Assembly (NCBI GenBank): GCA_034440635.1
Contig: JAOTON010000899.1
Span: 146,235 to 210,234, forward strand
Length of the DNA: 64,000 bases
Reading direction: 5' to 3'
DNA from: Lepas anatifera
Taxonomy: Eukaryota > Arthropoda > Thecostraca > Lepadidae
The notes under the pieces are model-generated. The model was not told the origin of the DNA. It ran no database searches and saw only the letters and a program-made list of their open reading frames with translations. The position numbers and the translations under genes were made by a program. Positions 1-11,200 of the stretch are shown here, in pieces; the first letter of the stretch is position 1, and each line of letters begins with the position of its first letter.

Positions 1-301
1 GCCTAGTATGTGACATAAAAAAGTTTATTTTTTCGGTAGAGACTTGGATGTCTGCCGTGCAAAGGAAAAAAGGGTAACTCCGAAAGTCCACTTTTCAGGA
101 GAGCTAAAAAACCGTTTCCGACCTTTGCAAAGTGTTTTAGTTGCATTGGTAGGTGTATTGACCTAAATATGTATATCGTTGGAATCCTTAGAACATCCTC
201 TTTCCGATGATATGCATTTTATTTTCATTTATTCAACCTAATTTGAGCTAATACCGATGCCCTCTTTTGCCTTTGCAAACCTTGGCTCAATCCACAGAAA
301 A

Positions 302-720
302 TGCAATGGAAGAAAAGGGTAACTAGTTACGGCTTTTTTCCTTTGTGGATTTGGCCGAGAGCCTCGGAGATTGCAAAGGAAAAAAAGGGTAACTCACCAT
401 GTTTGATGGAATATATATTCGCGAACGATGATGGGAGCTTTCATGTTGGCTTTAAGAAACTTATTTCATGTTTTGTACACTTATTTAGTATTTCTGTATT
501 ATTAACTATAACAATGCCGGTAGGAATCGCTGTCAGGTCAACGCGAAATTAAAGAGCCGCCAACTTGAGAGTTAACTGTTCTGTCTGAACGCATTTTGTT
601 AAAGCCTGTAAGAGGAGTACCCTGGGGTAGGGTACGGGTGTTATGAGGGATGGAAGGGTACGTTGCTGGCTAATATGGGTACAATGATGGCTGGTAGGGG
701 TGCGTTGTCGGTGGGTAGAG
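302..720 (+). repeat. Left inverted arm of the foldback element
   Basis: The arm is the reverse complement of 2720-3139 with few mismatches over about 400 bases. It includes the palindromic tract AACTAGTT near 321 and the CCGAGAGCCTCGG segment. It runs directly into the G-rich tandem array. Short open frames here (e.g. 301-552) have no counterpart elsewhere and are taken as chance. Confidence 0.85.
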
Positions 721-1310
721 GTGCAATTTTGGCTGATAAGGGTGCGGTGTCCGTGGGTACGGGTGCAATGTCGGCTGCTAGGGGTGAGTTTTCGGTGGGA
801 ACCAGTGCAATGTAGGCTGCTAAGGGTGCGTTGTCAGCTGGTATGGGTACAATGTTGGCTGCTTGGGGTGCATTTTCGGTGGGTACGGGTGCAATGTCGG
901 CCGCTAGGAGTGCGTTGTCGGCGGATATGGGTGCAGTGTCGGCTGGGAGGCGTGCCCTGCGGGTGGGTGTGGGTGCAATGACGGATGGTATGGGTGCGTC
1001 GTTGTTGGCCACGGGTACGATGATTACGGTAACGGTGCTATGTCGACTGGTAGGGGGAGGGGGCTACGTCGGTTGCTAAGGGTGCGATGACGGATAATGT
1101 GGGTGTAATTGCGGCTGTTACGGGCGCGTTGCGGCTTAGGACAGGGGACTAAGGCAGCTGTTTGGGTGTCTTGCGGGTATATACGGATGCAATGTCGGTT
1201 GGTAGGGATGCGTTGTCGGTGGATACGGGTGCAATGTCGGTTGGTACGGGTGCGGTGCAGCTGAGGACGGGACAGCTGACAGCGTTGCAGCTGGGAACCC
1301 ACACGCAAGA
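690..1310. repeat. Minisatellite, same unit in inverted orientation (left array)
   Basis: G-rich copies of the same 21/42-bp unit (gtgggtacgggtgcaatgtc), more diverged than the right array. The two arrays meet in inverted orientation at about 1310-1345 with a short unique spacer containing ctgacagcgttgcagctg. Confidence 0.8.
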
Positions 1311-1344
1311 CATCCTACCAGCTGCCTTCGCCGCCTGTCTTTAG

Positions 1345-2790
1345 CCGTAGTGCATCCCTACCAGACGTCATTGCACCCTATTATCCGTCATCGCACCCCT
1401 ACAAACCGACAATGCACCCCTACCAGTCACCATTGCACTTCTACCAGTCATCATTACACTCCGATGAACCGACATCGCACCCGTGCTTACCTTCCACGCA
1501 CTCGTGCCCACCACCCACGCACCCCTTGCAGCCGACATTGCACCCGTACCCACCACCTACGCAGCCCTACCAGCCATCATTGCACCCATACCCACCGACA
1601 ACGCACCCTTACCAGCCGACATTGCACCCCTACCCACTGACAACACACCCCTACCAGCCATCATTGCACCCGTAACCAATGACAACACACCCCGACCAGC
1701 CGACATTGCACCGGTACCCACCGACAACACACCCCTACCAGCCGAAATTGCACCAGTACCCATTGACAATACGCCCCCTACCAGCCGACATTGCACCCCT
1801 ACCCACTGACAACACATCCCTACCAGCCGACATTGCACCCCTACCCACTGACAACACACCCCGACCAGCCGACATTGCACCGGTACCCACCGACAACACA
1901 TCCCTACCAGCCGACATTACACCCCTACCCACTGACAACACACCCCTACCAGCCGACATTGCACCCGTACCCACCACCTACGCACCCCTACCAGCCGAAA
2001 TTGCACCAGTACCCACCGACAACACACCCCTACCAGCCGACATTGCGCCCGTACCCACCGACAACACATCCATACCAGCCGACATTACACCCCTACCCAC
2101 TGACAACACACCCCTACCAGCCGACATTGCACCCATACCCACCACCTACGCACCCCTACCAGCCGAAATTGCACCAGTACCCACCGACAACACACCCCTA
2201 CCAGCCGACATTGCGCCCGTACCCACCGACAACACACCCCGACCAGCCGACATTGCACCGGTACCCACCGACAACACATCCCTACCAGCCGACATTACAC
2301 CCCTACCCACTGACAACACACCCCTACCAGCCGACATTGCACCCGTACCCACCACCTACGCACCCCTACCAGCCGACATTGCGCCCGTACCCACCGACAA
2401 CACACCCATACCAGCCGACACTGCACCCGTACCCACCGACAACACACCCCTACCAGCCGACATTACACCCCTACCCACTGACAACACACCCCTACCAGCC
2501 GACATTGCACCCGTACCCACCACCTACGCACCCCTACCAGCCGACATTGCACCCGTACTCACCGACAGCACACCCCTACCAGCCGACATTGCGCCCGTAC
2601 CCACCGACAACGCACCCTTAGCAGCCTACATTGCACCCGTACCCACCGAAAGTGCACCCCAAGCAGCCGACATTGCACCCGTACCCACCAAAAATGCACC
2701 CCAAGCAGCCAACATTGCACCCGTACCAGCCGACAACGCACCCCTATCAGCCATCATTGTACCCATATTAGCCAGCAACGTACCCTTCCA
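1345..2790. repeat. Minisatellite, 42-bp unit made of two 21-bp halves (right array)
   Basis: About 34 units of a 42-bp repeat (ccagccgacattgcaccc then tacccaccgacaacacac). Because 21 is a multiple of three and the unit lacks stops, long frames stay open. One frame from 1679 to 2800 reads 373 residues of a PADIAPVPTDNTPL-like 14-residue repeat, and other frames are open too. Nothing marks it as expressed. Confidence 0.9.
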
Positions 2791-3139
2791 TCCCTCATAA
2801 CACCCGTACCCTACCCCAGGGTACTCCTTTTACACGGCTTTAACAAAATGCGTTCAGACAGAATAGTTAACCCTCAAGTTGGCGGCTCTTTAATTTCGCG
2901 TTGACCTGACAGCGATTCATCCCAGCATTGTTATAGTTAATAACACAGAAATCCTAAATAAGTGTACAAAACATGAAATAAGTTTCTTAAAGCCAACATA
3001 AAAGCTCCCATCGTTGTTCGCGAAAATAAATTCCATCCAACATGGTGAGTTACCCTTTTTTCCTTTGCAATCTCCGAGGCTCTCGGCCAAATCCACAAAG
3101 GAAAAAAGCCGTAACTAGTTACCCTTTTCTTCCATTGCA
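2720..3139 (-). repeat. Right inverted arm of the foldback element
   Basis: The arm is the inverted partner of 302-720. Matching is continuous from the tattagccagcaacgtaccc segment out to ttttcttccattgca at 3139. Outside this point the two sides (52-300 and 3142-3331) are related only at the extreme termini. Confidence 0.85.
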
Positions 3140-3331
3140 AACTCTACCACTTCGGAGCAAAAGTGCAAGTTACCCCGTTTTGCCAAAATGTATTCTAAAA
3201 TATATAATTTTTTATGTGGTTTACAATTGTGATATTGGTATCATCGGATGCGTCGTGAGAAGGGCTTTCGAATGATATGAAAAACCAAAAATCGATATTT
3301 TGAGTTACCCTTTTCTTCCTTTGCACGGCAG

Positions 3332-3447
3332 ATGTACTCTCCAACGCCGTTTCCTTATTCGCTATCCAGCGTGGTTCTCGAGATCTTAGGGGGCGGGGAA
3401 AGTGTCAATGCAAAAGTGACTCAGACCTCCGTCAATGCGGGTGTTAA
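3332..3447. mobile_element. Right end of TTAA-flanked GGTCA-family element (host of the foldback insertion)
   Basis: This piece and 1-51 are the two sides of one repeat copy split by the foldback element. It matches 12141-12210 (actctccaacgccg through ggttctcgagatcttagg) and ends with the family's ccgtcaatgcgggtgTTAA at 3444-3447. Its left end lies outside the window. Confidence 0.7.
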
Positions 3448-3840
3448 CCCCCCCTCCCACACCAGTGTGCCAGAAACTGGTTTTGCGCTACGATGCCGAG
3501 TGTACAATTCATATTGAAAATATGTTCAGCGAGTAGAATATTCAAGTAATATTTTGAAAGTCAATTAAAACCCTTTTACATCCCTCACTTATTTACCGTA
3601 TAGAAATGAATTTTCCACCAAAATTATCTTTAGTTCCATACTTCTGATGAGTTCATAAACACCAGGGCTATTGAATTCGGCTGAAAAGGCACCACTTGAA
3701 AAGTGAGTGGGGAAAATAAGTAAAATAATAACACACAGAATCGAGTGAAAAATACAAACTTGTTCAGCTGCGGCTCCCCACCCAGCGCCCTGGGATTTGG
3801 AAGTGGGCGAAGGTGGATCTGAGGCACAATGGGGCGGGTA

Positions 3841-5223
3841 TTAACCCTATTTCCGTCAGGCTCCCGGGTACCCCTATTTCCGGCAAGGGGAGCAATATTG
3901 CCCCCCTAAGATCTCGTAATCTATCCGGCCGATTTTGAAAATTCAAAGTGCTACAGATTCTCCTGACGCTAAACTCTATTTTTAAAGAAATGAAAATTTC
4001 AAAATTTTGATTTTTGAGGGGAAGGTCGTGCAAAATATATAATTTGTGTGTTTTTTAGATTGTCCATAACCCTTGTCTCTGTTGTACGATTCTCACAAAG
4101 ACTAGTTTGGATTTACGAATAATTGACTCAAAATTGTCATTTACTCGAATTACCCAAAAATTCGAAATTCAATGGTAGTTCCAGCACCAGGACTATGAGG
4201 AGAAATATATACAATCTAAAAAGTTCTTGTTACGCGGATTAGAAGCCGTCATATACTGCTCGGCATCTTTGACACTTAAATAAATGAAAAAAACAAAAAA
4301 CTCATCAGGGGCGGATGCAGTAAGGTAAAATAGTGGGGTAAAATACATACAAACAATATGCGAGTGGTATGCATGAGTATATTAGTCCCTCGGATAGTTG
4401 AAATTTATTTCTGATAATTTTTACCCTCCCATGGCAGCTTTGGGAAAGGGGTGGCATAGGTGGATCAAAGACTCTCGTCGTGGGGGGTGGGGGTGATTGG
4501 AAACACGGTTCAAAATACGACGATATTGAGTCGCGGCGGTGATACTAGCGGGGAAGATATATTTTGAAAATGTAATGTTACCCCCTCAAATACTGACACT
4601 TTTCCGCCATTGGTAACACGTTCCGTATGTTCTTGTCTCCGTGATCTGCCTATGGACGAAATATTCCCTTAGTCGTTCCTGAAACTGAATACATACAGAG
4701 CATGCTAGTCTCGCACAAAGCTCTTAGTGAACAAACACATGCTTTTATTTGTGTGATTTACTCTAAATTTAAGTGACTGGACACGCCTCTGGAAATCTAA
4801 AATTGGGTTATAACTATTCTGCATTTTCATATACCCAATTGTATTCGCCCTGGCACGGATGTGAAGTCTTCTCACTTACTAACATTTAGTCCTTCTTGAT
4901 TACATTCCCTCCCCATTTTGAACTGCTGTAACCGCCCCTGATGAATAGAAATAGTGACAATTGTGAATGTACTATCATCTCACATATCAAATAATATAAT
5001 AAAACCATATAACTGGTATCAGGATCAGCAGAGACGGCTTCCTTTACAAAGAACCCACCGCAATTTCAAAATTTGAAAATTTGAAAATTTCAGAAAACCT
5101 GCCTGTGCTAGTTTTAGGAAAAGTCAGGAAGTTTCAAAGTTCTATCGCAAGCCGCTTCGGAGATATTCTCGAAAAACCTGAAGGGGAGGGCAATATTAGC
5201 CCCCCTGCCGGAAATAGGGTTAA
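3841..5223. mobile_element. TTAA-flanked inverted-repeat element, 1.38 kb
   Basis: The left end TTAACCCTATTTCCG at 3841 is mirrored by CCGGAAATAGGGTTAA ending 5223. Just inside, both ends carry a stem-forming block around gcaatattgccccc and gggcaatattagcccc. TTAA at both borders is the duplication typical of piggyBac-type insertion. Internally AT-rich with no coding frame recognised; an open frame at 5081-5413 crosses the right border and is not credible as a gene. Confidence 0.6.
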
Positions 5224-5854
5224 TAATTATTGCGGGCAATTAAAGCTCCTAACTGCGAATGGTACGCTCAGAAATCAAATCACAAGATTGAATGGAAATG
5301 TGTATCTTGCGCAGCGTCTTCCTACAAATTGTCGTGTTGCAGGTATTATCTTACCCTTCTACGAGCGCCAGGTGATCAGAATTTTTTCACGCGAACAGGA
5401 GACATCTAATTAAACGGACTTCGTTCGGGCGGCACCATGCGTAGCTAGTAATTTTTCACTAACCACATATCTAAAAAATTCCGTTCGAGCTGAGCGTGAT
5501 CGGGAGCAAGTAGCTGTAAAAATTTAAACGAAGCTTTTGTAATAGATTCTTCTCAGGAAAGAATATATGCAATTTGAAAATGAGTGTTGATATCATGAGC
5601 GTCGCCACCTGCAAAAATGAGGGGCCAGCCAACTTTCAACCTTATGCGAACAAGAAATTTACTACGTTAGGATAAAAGCTTTTCGAATCTGGGCTCCTCG
5701 TTGCGTTGAGCTCCGGCTGGTTATAAAAACTTCCGATATTCTCCTATTTTGACTGAGATTAGGAATTTTTACCAAAAAGGTCCGATGCCGGGTGGAATAA
5801 GAGGAAATGTAGTTTCAATCTGGTTTCATTAGTGAAGCTCAGTATCCCCGTTGT

Positions 5855-6955
5855 TTAATGTATGCATAACTTGATACGAGCAATATGTCGTGCCTGCTCC
5901 TGGGCTCGTCGTGCTTGCTGCTGGGGTTGTAGTTTAACGCCCTCCCAGCAAGCGCTGCGCGATCCCGGATGTGACGTCACACCTCGTAGCATATAACACG
6001 GGAAAATTAAATGATTAAATATCCAAACTTGTTGCAAAAAGAGGCAAAGAATCGAAGATGAAATGCTTATTTATTCATTTGGGATAAACTTGATTGCCTT
6101 GTATTCTCACAAATTTGTAAGTGGGCAGTGCCATTAGGAGCAGTTTAACACACGGCCCAAAGGTAAAGGAATTCCTCTATGCCCGTGTGACGTCACTCGG
6201 GCGTGCAGGAATCCCTCTTGAACGTACCTTTATGTAAAGGTACCTTGGTAGTTTAAGATTTTGAGAGCGTAGGACTTAAAAATTCTCTTCTATTGCTGCT
6301 GGGTGTCACTATTTTCAAGTTTCACTGAGGCGGTTATCTATACATATGTATAGATGCCGGATGGTTGCCATTAACATGCTAATTGATGCTATATCGTACG
6401 TGGTTTCGTATGTTTGTATGGTTGGTGCTGATTATTTTGCTTTGTGCGGCTAGGAGCCTTCAAACAGCGGGAGCACAAATACATTATTGATACATTATAC
6501 ACATTTAGGAATTATTTTAAAGTCAATTGCTGTATCGTAATGAGACTGAAAAGTAACTCCAAATAAGTCGTTGACCATTCTTTGACCTAAGCCATAGGAT
6601 TTCAAGATATATTTAAATAATATTTCTTATTTCTTGCTGGGTTTTATCAGCGAAAAGTCGACAAAGACAGCTAAGCGATGAGGAACCCCTATGATGCCGA
6701 ACAGCGCCGCTGCGCCGTTCAAAAGGGAGTAGAATGGTAACGTAGATTTGAAGACCTTTTTAGGCATAAGGGCTAAAAGACAGATATTTTTTGTATCATC
6801 AATAATAATTAACCCATTATTTTCATTCTTAAAAACAATATGGTAAAAAGTGGCAAAAACTGGGAAAAACTAGTTTATGCCAGCCGGTTTCAACCATGGT
6901 AAATACCGGTAAAAACCACCCAGTGCCAAAAACCTGCCAACCCTGGTTAGAAAGG
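5855..6955 (+). repeat. Interspersed repeat, copy A (about 1.1 kb)
   Basis: The segment is nearly the same sequence as 12410-13815 after removing the hairpin inserted there. It begins tttaatgtatgcataactt, contains two TGACGTCA palindromes (near 5970 and 6188), and ends with a block of diverged ggtaaataccggtaaaa words followed by ccaaccctggtta. The class is unknown: no coding capacity and no clear terminal repeats seen. Confidence 0.75.
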
Positions 6956-7097
6956 AAAAATGTCGCTTTGGAATGTAAACAATATCCTTGTGAGCTTCAT
7001 AGATTGTCGCTTCTCCTCTAAAGTCCCCAATGGGACTTGAAAATCACTGTTTGAACGGCAAACATTGTTGACTTGAAGGAGTATGTTGAATGGTTTT

Positions 7098-7990
7098 TAA
7101 CACGCGCGTCGCTGGGATCTCGGACACGACGCGCCCCGCTGGGGACGGGGTGTATTTCCTCCCGCCCCCTCCGTATCTCATTTTACAGAAAAGCGAAAGA
7201 AAAATTACGGACGGAGTTCTAAAGCTTTTGACGAGACCAAGAGAAATTACATGCACTATTTTTATGTCAGGCCAATATTGAGGTCAGCAGAGGTCAAGGA
7301 AGGTTCCATAGGCTTACAACAGGGTAGTGCACATTTTTCCCTCTATATTTTTACTGGGCATAGCTGGAGAAAATATTTAGGCGTCATTGGTTTCCTCTCT
7401 TCGTGGCGAATCAAATGATGACTAGGAATATGACGAATATGACCTTACTAGGTGAAGTGGTGAAAATGACCTGACATCTAGGGTCACATGCTGACCTGGT
7501 ATGGCCATGTTGCAAATCAATGGGCTCCCCGTGACAAGATAAGCACAATGCAATCAACATGGAAGCTTTATCTCGATTCAGTGCAGATTTCTTGGAGAGA
7601 TAATCACCATGCTCCTGTGACCTAACACGATCTTTGAGAGGTCAGATAGTCAAAAACTCAACTTTATGGTCAATATTGTGATAAGAATACACGGTTTGAG
7701 TACCAAGTTAATCTATCGAGTGTTAGCTGTAAACGAGCCCTTTCCATTTTCCAACGTAGACTAATGGGGTGACCAAAAAATTGGCCCCATCCTAGGTCAA
7801 AAATATGAAAAGTCCGAGATAACAGATTTATATGCCCTAATGAGTTCATCATATTGTGAAATATTGATCTGATCGGCTAGCAGATTTTCCTTAGGCGCCG
7901 CTTCAAATTAGTGATTTTGGGTTTTGAGGTCGGGTCGGTTGACCTTGAACACCTCCTTGACCTGACATGGCCTGAGCTAAAAAATCTGGT
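7098..7990 (+). mobile_element. Decayed GGTCA-family TTAA element upstream of CARS exon a
   Basis: It begins TTAACACGCGCGTCGC and continues with a block like the cccgccccc end of the family, then many ggtca/tgacc words. It shares word structure with 10030-11830, 11880-12200 and 54129-55027. Its right edge is not defined; it runs to within about 20 bases of the exon at 8007. Confidence 0.45.
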
Positions 7991-8006
7991 GCGCTCGTCC
8001 ATCCAG

Positions 8007-8202
8007 GTCCTACATCTCGTTCGACATCCTGCGGCGGGTCCTAGCCGACTACTTCGGCTATGACGTGCTGTACGTGATGAACATCACCGACGTGGACGAC
8101 AAGATCATCAAGCGAGCGCGCCACACCCACCTGCTGGAGCAGTACGGTCGGCAGGCGCAGGACCTGAGGCGCATCCTGGATGACTGCTCCGAGGCGCTCA
8201 AG
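8007..8202 (+). CDS. CARS1: CARS exon a (first exon in window)
   Basis: The exon encodes the strand after the HIGH region, starting [10 protein letters not shown] and running through [15 protein letters not shown] to a helical stretch ending ALK. The acceptor is ccatccag; one base (g) completes the preceding Arg codon, so the upstream intron is phase 2. The donor is aag|gtaacc. The 195 in-frame bases give 65 codons. The intron just upstream is a decayed GGTCA-rich repeat rather than a strong polypyrimidine tract. The exon carrying the HIGH motif was searched for in 1-8000 and not seen. Confidence 0.93.
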
Positions 8203-11200
8203 GTAACCAGTACAGGCAAGCAGCAATCGACGGAGAATAGGCTGAAGCAAGGGACCGAATCGGCCGTTTTGTATTTAAGTATTTATCGCCTCAGATGAAG
8301 TGTCGCTTCTGCTCAACGCCTGTGTTGGTGCGGCCATGCGACGGTGACGCTGCCCGGTGCGACAGTGACGCTGCCTGGTGCGACAGTGACGCTGCCTGGT
8401 GCGACAGTGACGCTGCCTGGTGCGACAGTGACGCTGACCCGTGTTACAGTGACGCTGCCTGGTGTGACAGTGACGCTGCCTGGTGCGACAGTGACGCTGC
8501 CTGGTGCGACAGTGACGCTGACCCGTGTGTGCTGACCCGTGTTACAGTGACGCTGCCTGGTGCGACAGTGACGCGACCCGTGCGACAGTGACGCTGACCC
8601 GTGTTGTGAGGTGGTGCGACAGTGACGCTGACCCGTGCGACAGTGACGCTGACCCGTGTTACAGTGACGCTGACCCGTGTTATGGTGACGCTGACCCGTG
8701 TTATGGTGACGCTGCCGGGTGCGAAAGTGACGCTGACCCGTGTTACAGTGACGCTGCCTGGTGCGACGGTGACGCTGACCCGTGCGACAGTGACGCTGAC
8801 CCGTGTTACAGTGACGCTAACCCGTGTTACAGTCAGGGTTGGCAAAATACCGGTAAAAACTAGGTTTATGCCAGGCAGTGGCATAAACTGGTAAATACCG
8901 GTATTTACCAGGAAAAAGTGGCAAAAACCTTTAAAGTAACAATAATAGACCAGAAAGACATTCTAAGGCCATAGAGCAGGTTGTAAATGTGAAGCAATTG
9001 ATGGCATTGGCATGGTCTCAAGACTGGTGTGTAAGCGGGTATTTTATTTTTTAGGCATCATGGTTCAGAATGCTATGAATAACCAGCTTACACCAAAACT
9101 CTGGAAAATGGCAAAATGTCAGAAGTGATAAATTTTAATCCGTAGTTACCAGACGTACATCACTGAAAACTTGGAAAGGTGAGATTAGAAAATCAGCCTG
9201 GTTTCAAACATTGCCAAATCCTACCTTTATTCTTCTTCAGTGACGGGCACTCAGGTTCCAATGTCTGAATATGCGTCCGCTTTGGGCCTTTGATATATTT
9301 TTGTCCACTATTTTGAATGGAAGCTGATTATTCCCCTCATTTTTAAGTAAGCAGTTCGCCGATTTTTCTGACTGAGCAAACAGAACAGTGGCATTTCTGA
9401 ATGGCACACTTTGAACCCTCCTCAGGTAGTAGGTGTTCAGAGACAGATAATTTAATGACATTTGATATTCAAGCAAAGCGTTTGACTTCCTCTGCTGTAA
9501 AATTCAATTCTAAAGAAGTGAAGGTTCTTTCTAAAGAAGTGAAGGTTCTTTAATGCTTAACGACATGCTTAACGCGGCATGTCGATTGTTTTCGAGCTCT
9601 TAGGCTGTTGATTATGCGAATCTGATCAGATAATTACAGAATATTTCAATATCATTGGCAATTCTCTGGTCAGGATTCCTCGCTAACTATACTGGACTGG
9701 GAAAAATTGGTTGACTCTCTACCAACAACCAGGTATTTTATGTACCTATCATATTTTATATTCTGACATGGGGACTCTTAAATAAAAATACAGGCAACAG
9801 AGGCGATATGGGCCCATGAAATCATTTCCTAATTATTCGCTGGGTTAAGTTACGGCAATGTGAGTAATTTCACTGTACTTTTCTCGCCCTAGTGGGGAGA
9901 GGGTGTTTGAATACCTCTCGGCTTTTTCCAACGGTGCCGGAAAACAGCAGCGCAAGGCGCCGCCGTACTGGGCATCACTTATCTTTGACCAAATACGCAA
10001 CTTTCCTGAAAATGATTATTTGGGGTCATCTCAGGTCAGGTCACCAGGCCAGGTCAAGTGACCTCACCTCATAAAATGTTTAAAAATTGCACAAGTCAGG
10101 ATCTAGCGATCTGAAACTTATCACATAATAGACCCACTGGGGACTAGAAAATATATTCCGGGATATTTATATCGCAGATCTAAGTTCAAATACGTGTCAT
10201 GCATATCCATTGGAAATGCATGTAGAAAACACAAGTTGTCGAAAAAATGGCTCTATTTCTGAAGATACCTACGGCTTAAAATGACTTCTGTTATTAAAAT
10301 GGTAGTATCACTCGGTTTTTTGTAATAAGAGGAATTGAATGACGCTTGAATATTGGCTCCAAGTTAACCCAGTCAGGCGCTAGATTAAAAAAGTATTCTC
10401 AAACATTTCACTCCCTTGACTCGTCATGACCTCAGTTTTAACCTGAGCAAAAAATGTTAATGACATATCCAATTGATATTGAATATTGCATTGTCATGAT
10501 ATTGCAATTGATATTGTTAATGACATGAGCAAAAAATGTTCCTCATAATTTTTCGTGGGCTATTCAGCGCTTTCGCGTTTTTTTGCTTCGAGGAGCCGAG
10601 TTATAGGGTGTCTTCAACACGCGCATTGACAGGGGTAGGTACCCGCCCCCCATGGGTTTTTCGGAGATATAATAAAAATGACGGCGCGCAGCGCCGCCAT
10701 GCTTGGTATACCTTTTGCCTGATCATTTTTACAACTTTATTCAAAATTTTAAAGTTATGTCATTTCAGCTCAGGTCACCAGTGCAGGTCAGGTGACCTCA
10801 CCTCAAAAAAGTTTAGGATAGCATAAGTCAGAACTCAAAACAATGTAAACTGATCGGATTGAAACTCGTATCACATAATGACCCCAACATATTCTTTAAA
10901 ATATATTCCGGTATTTTCGATATCAATGACCTAAAGTCGAGTACGAGCCATGACCTCTCCATTGGAAATGCACGGGAAAATGGTTTAACATGCGCATTGA
11001 CGGGGGTCTGAGCCACCTTCGCATTGACGGGGGGCGGGTACCCGCCCCCTAAGTTCTCGAGAACCACGGTAGGTAGCGAAAAGCGGTAAACGGCGTTGGG
11101 CTGCTCATCCACTTCTCCCATCGAAAACATTTGTACCATTTTTTTGTAAGGTCACATTTAAGGTCACGAGAGGTCAAAACATACCGTCATAGGGATAACA

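Larger units (their letters stand above)
52..3331. mobile_element. Foldback-type DNA element with inverted arms and internal minisatellites
   Basis: The termini are inverted copies (CTGCCGTGCAAAGGAA... and its complement) flanked by the 4-bp duplication ATGT at 48-51 and 3332-3335. Long inner arms 302-720 and 2720-3139 are nearly perfect inverted copies. Between the arms a 21/42-bp tandem repeat runs G-rich on the left (about 690-1310) and C-rich on the right (about 1345-2790), so almost the whole element can fold on itself. The motif AAAGGGTAAC recurs several times inside the ends. Long inverted repeats with internal tandem repeats are the hallmark of foldback elements such as Drosophila FB and Galileo. 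No transposase is seen, so it is non-autonomous. The flanks rejoin to match an uninterrupted sequence at 12090-12165. Confidence 0.85.

Noticed and set aside
1679..2800. A 373-residue repetitive protein (PADIAPVPTDNTPL units)
   Set aside because: The unit length is a multiple of three and the consensus lacks stops, so several frames are open; the array is inside a foldback element.
8337..8834. CRISPR-like array
   Set aside because: Units are contiguous without unique spacers, and the DNA is a eukaryotic intron.
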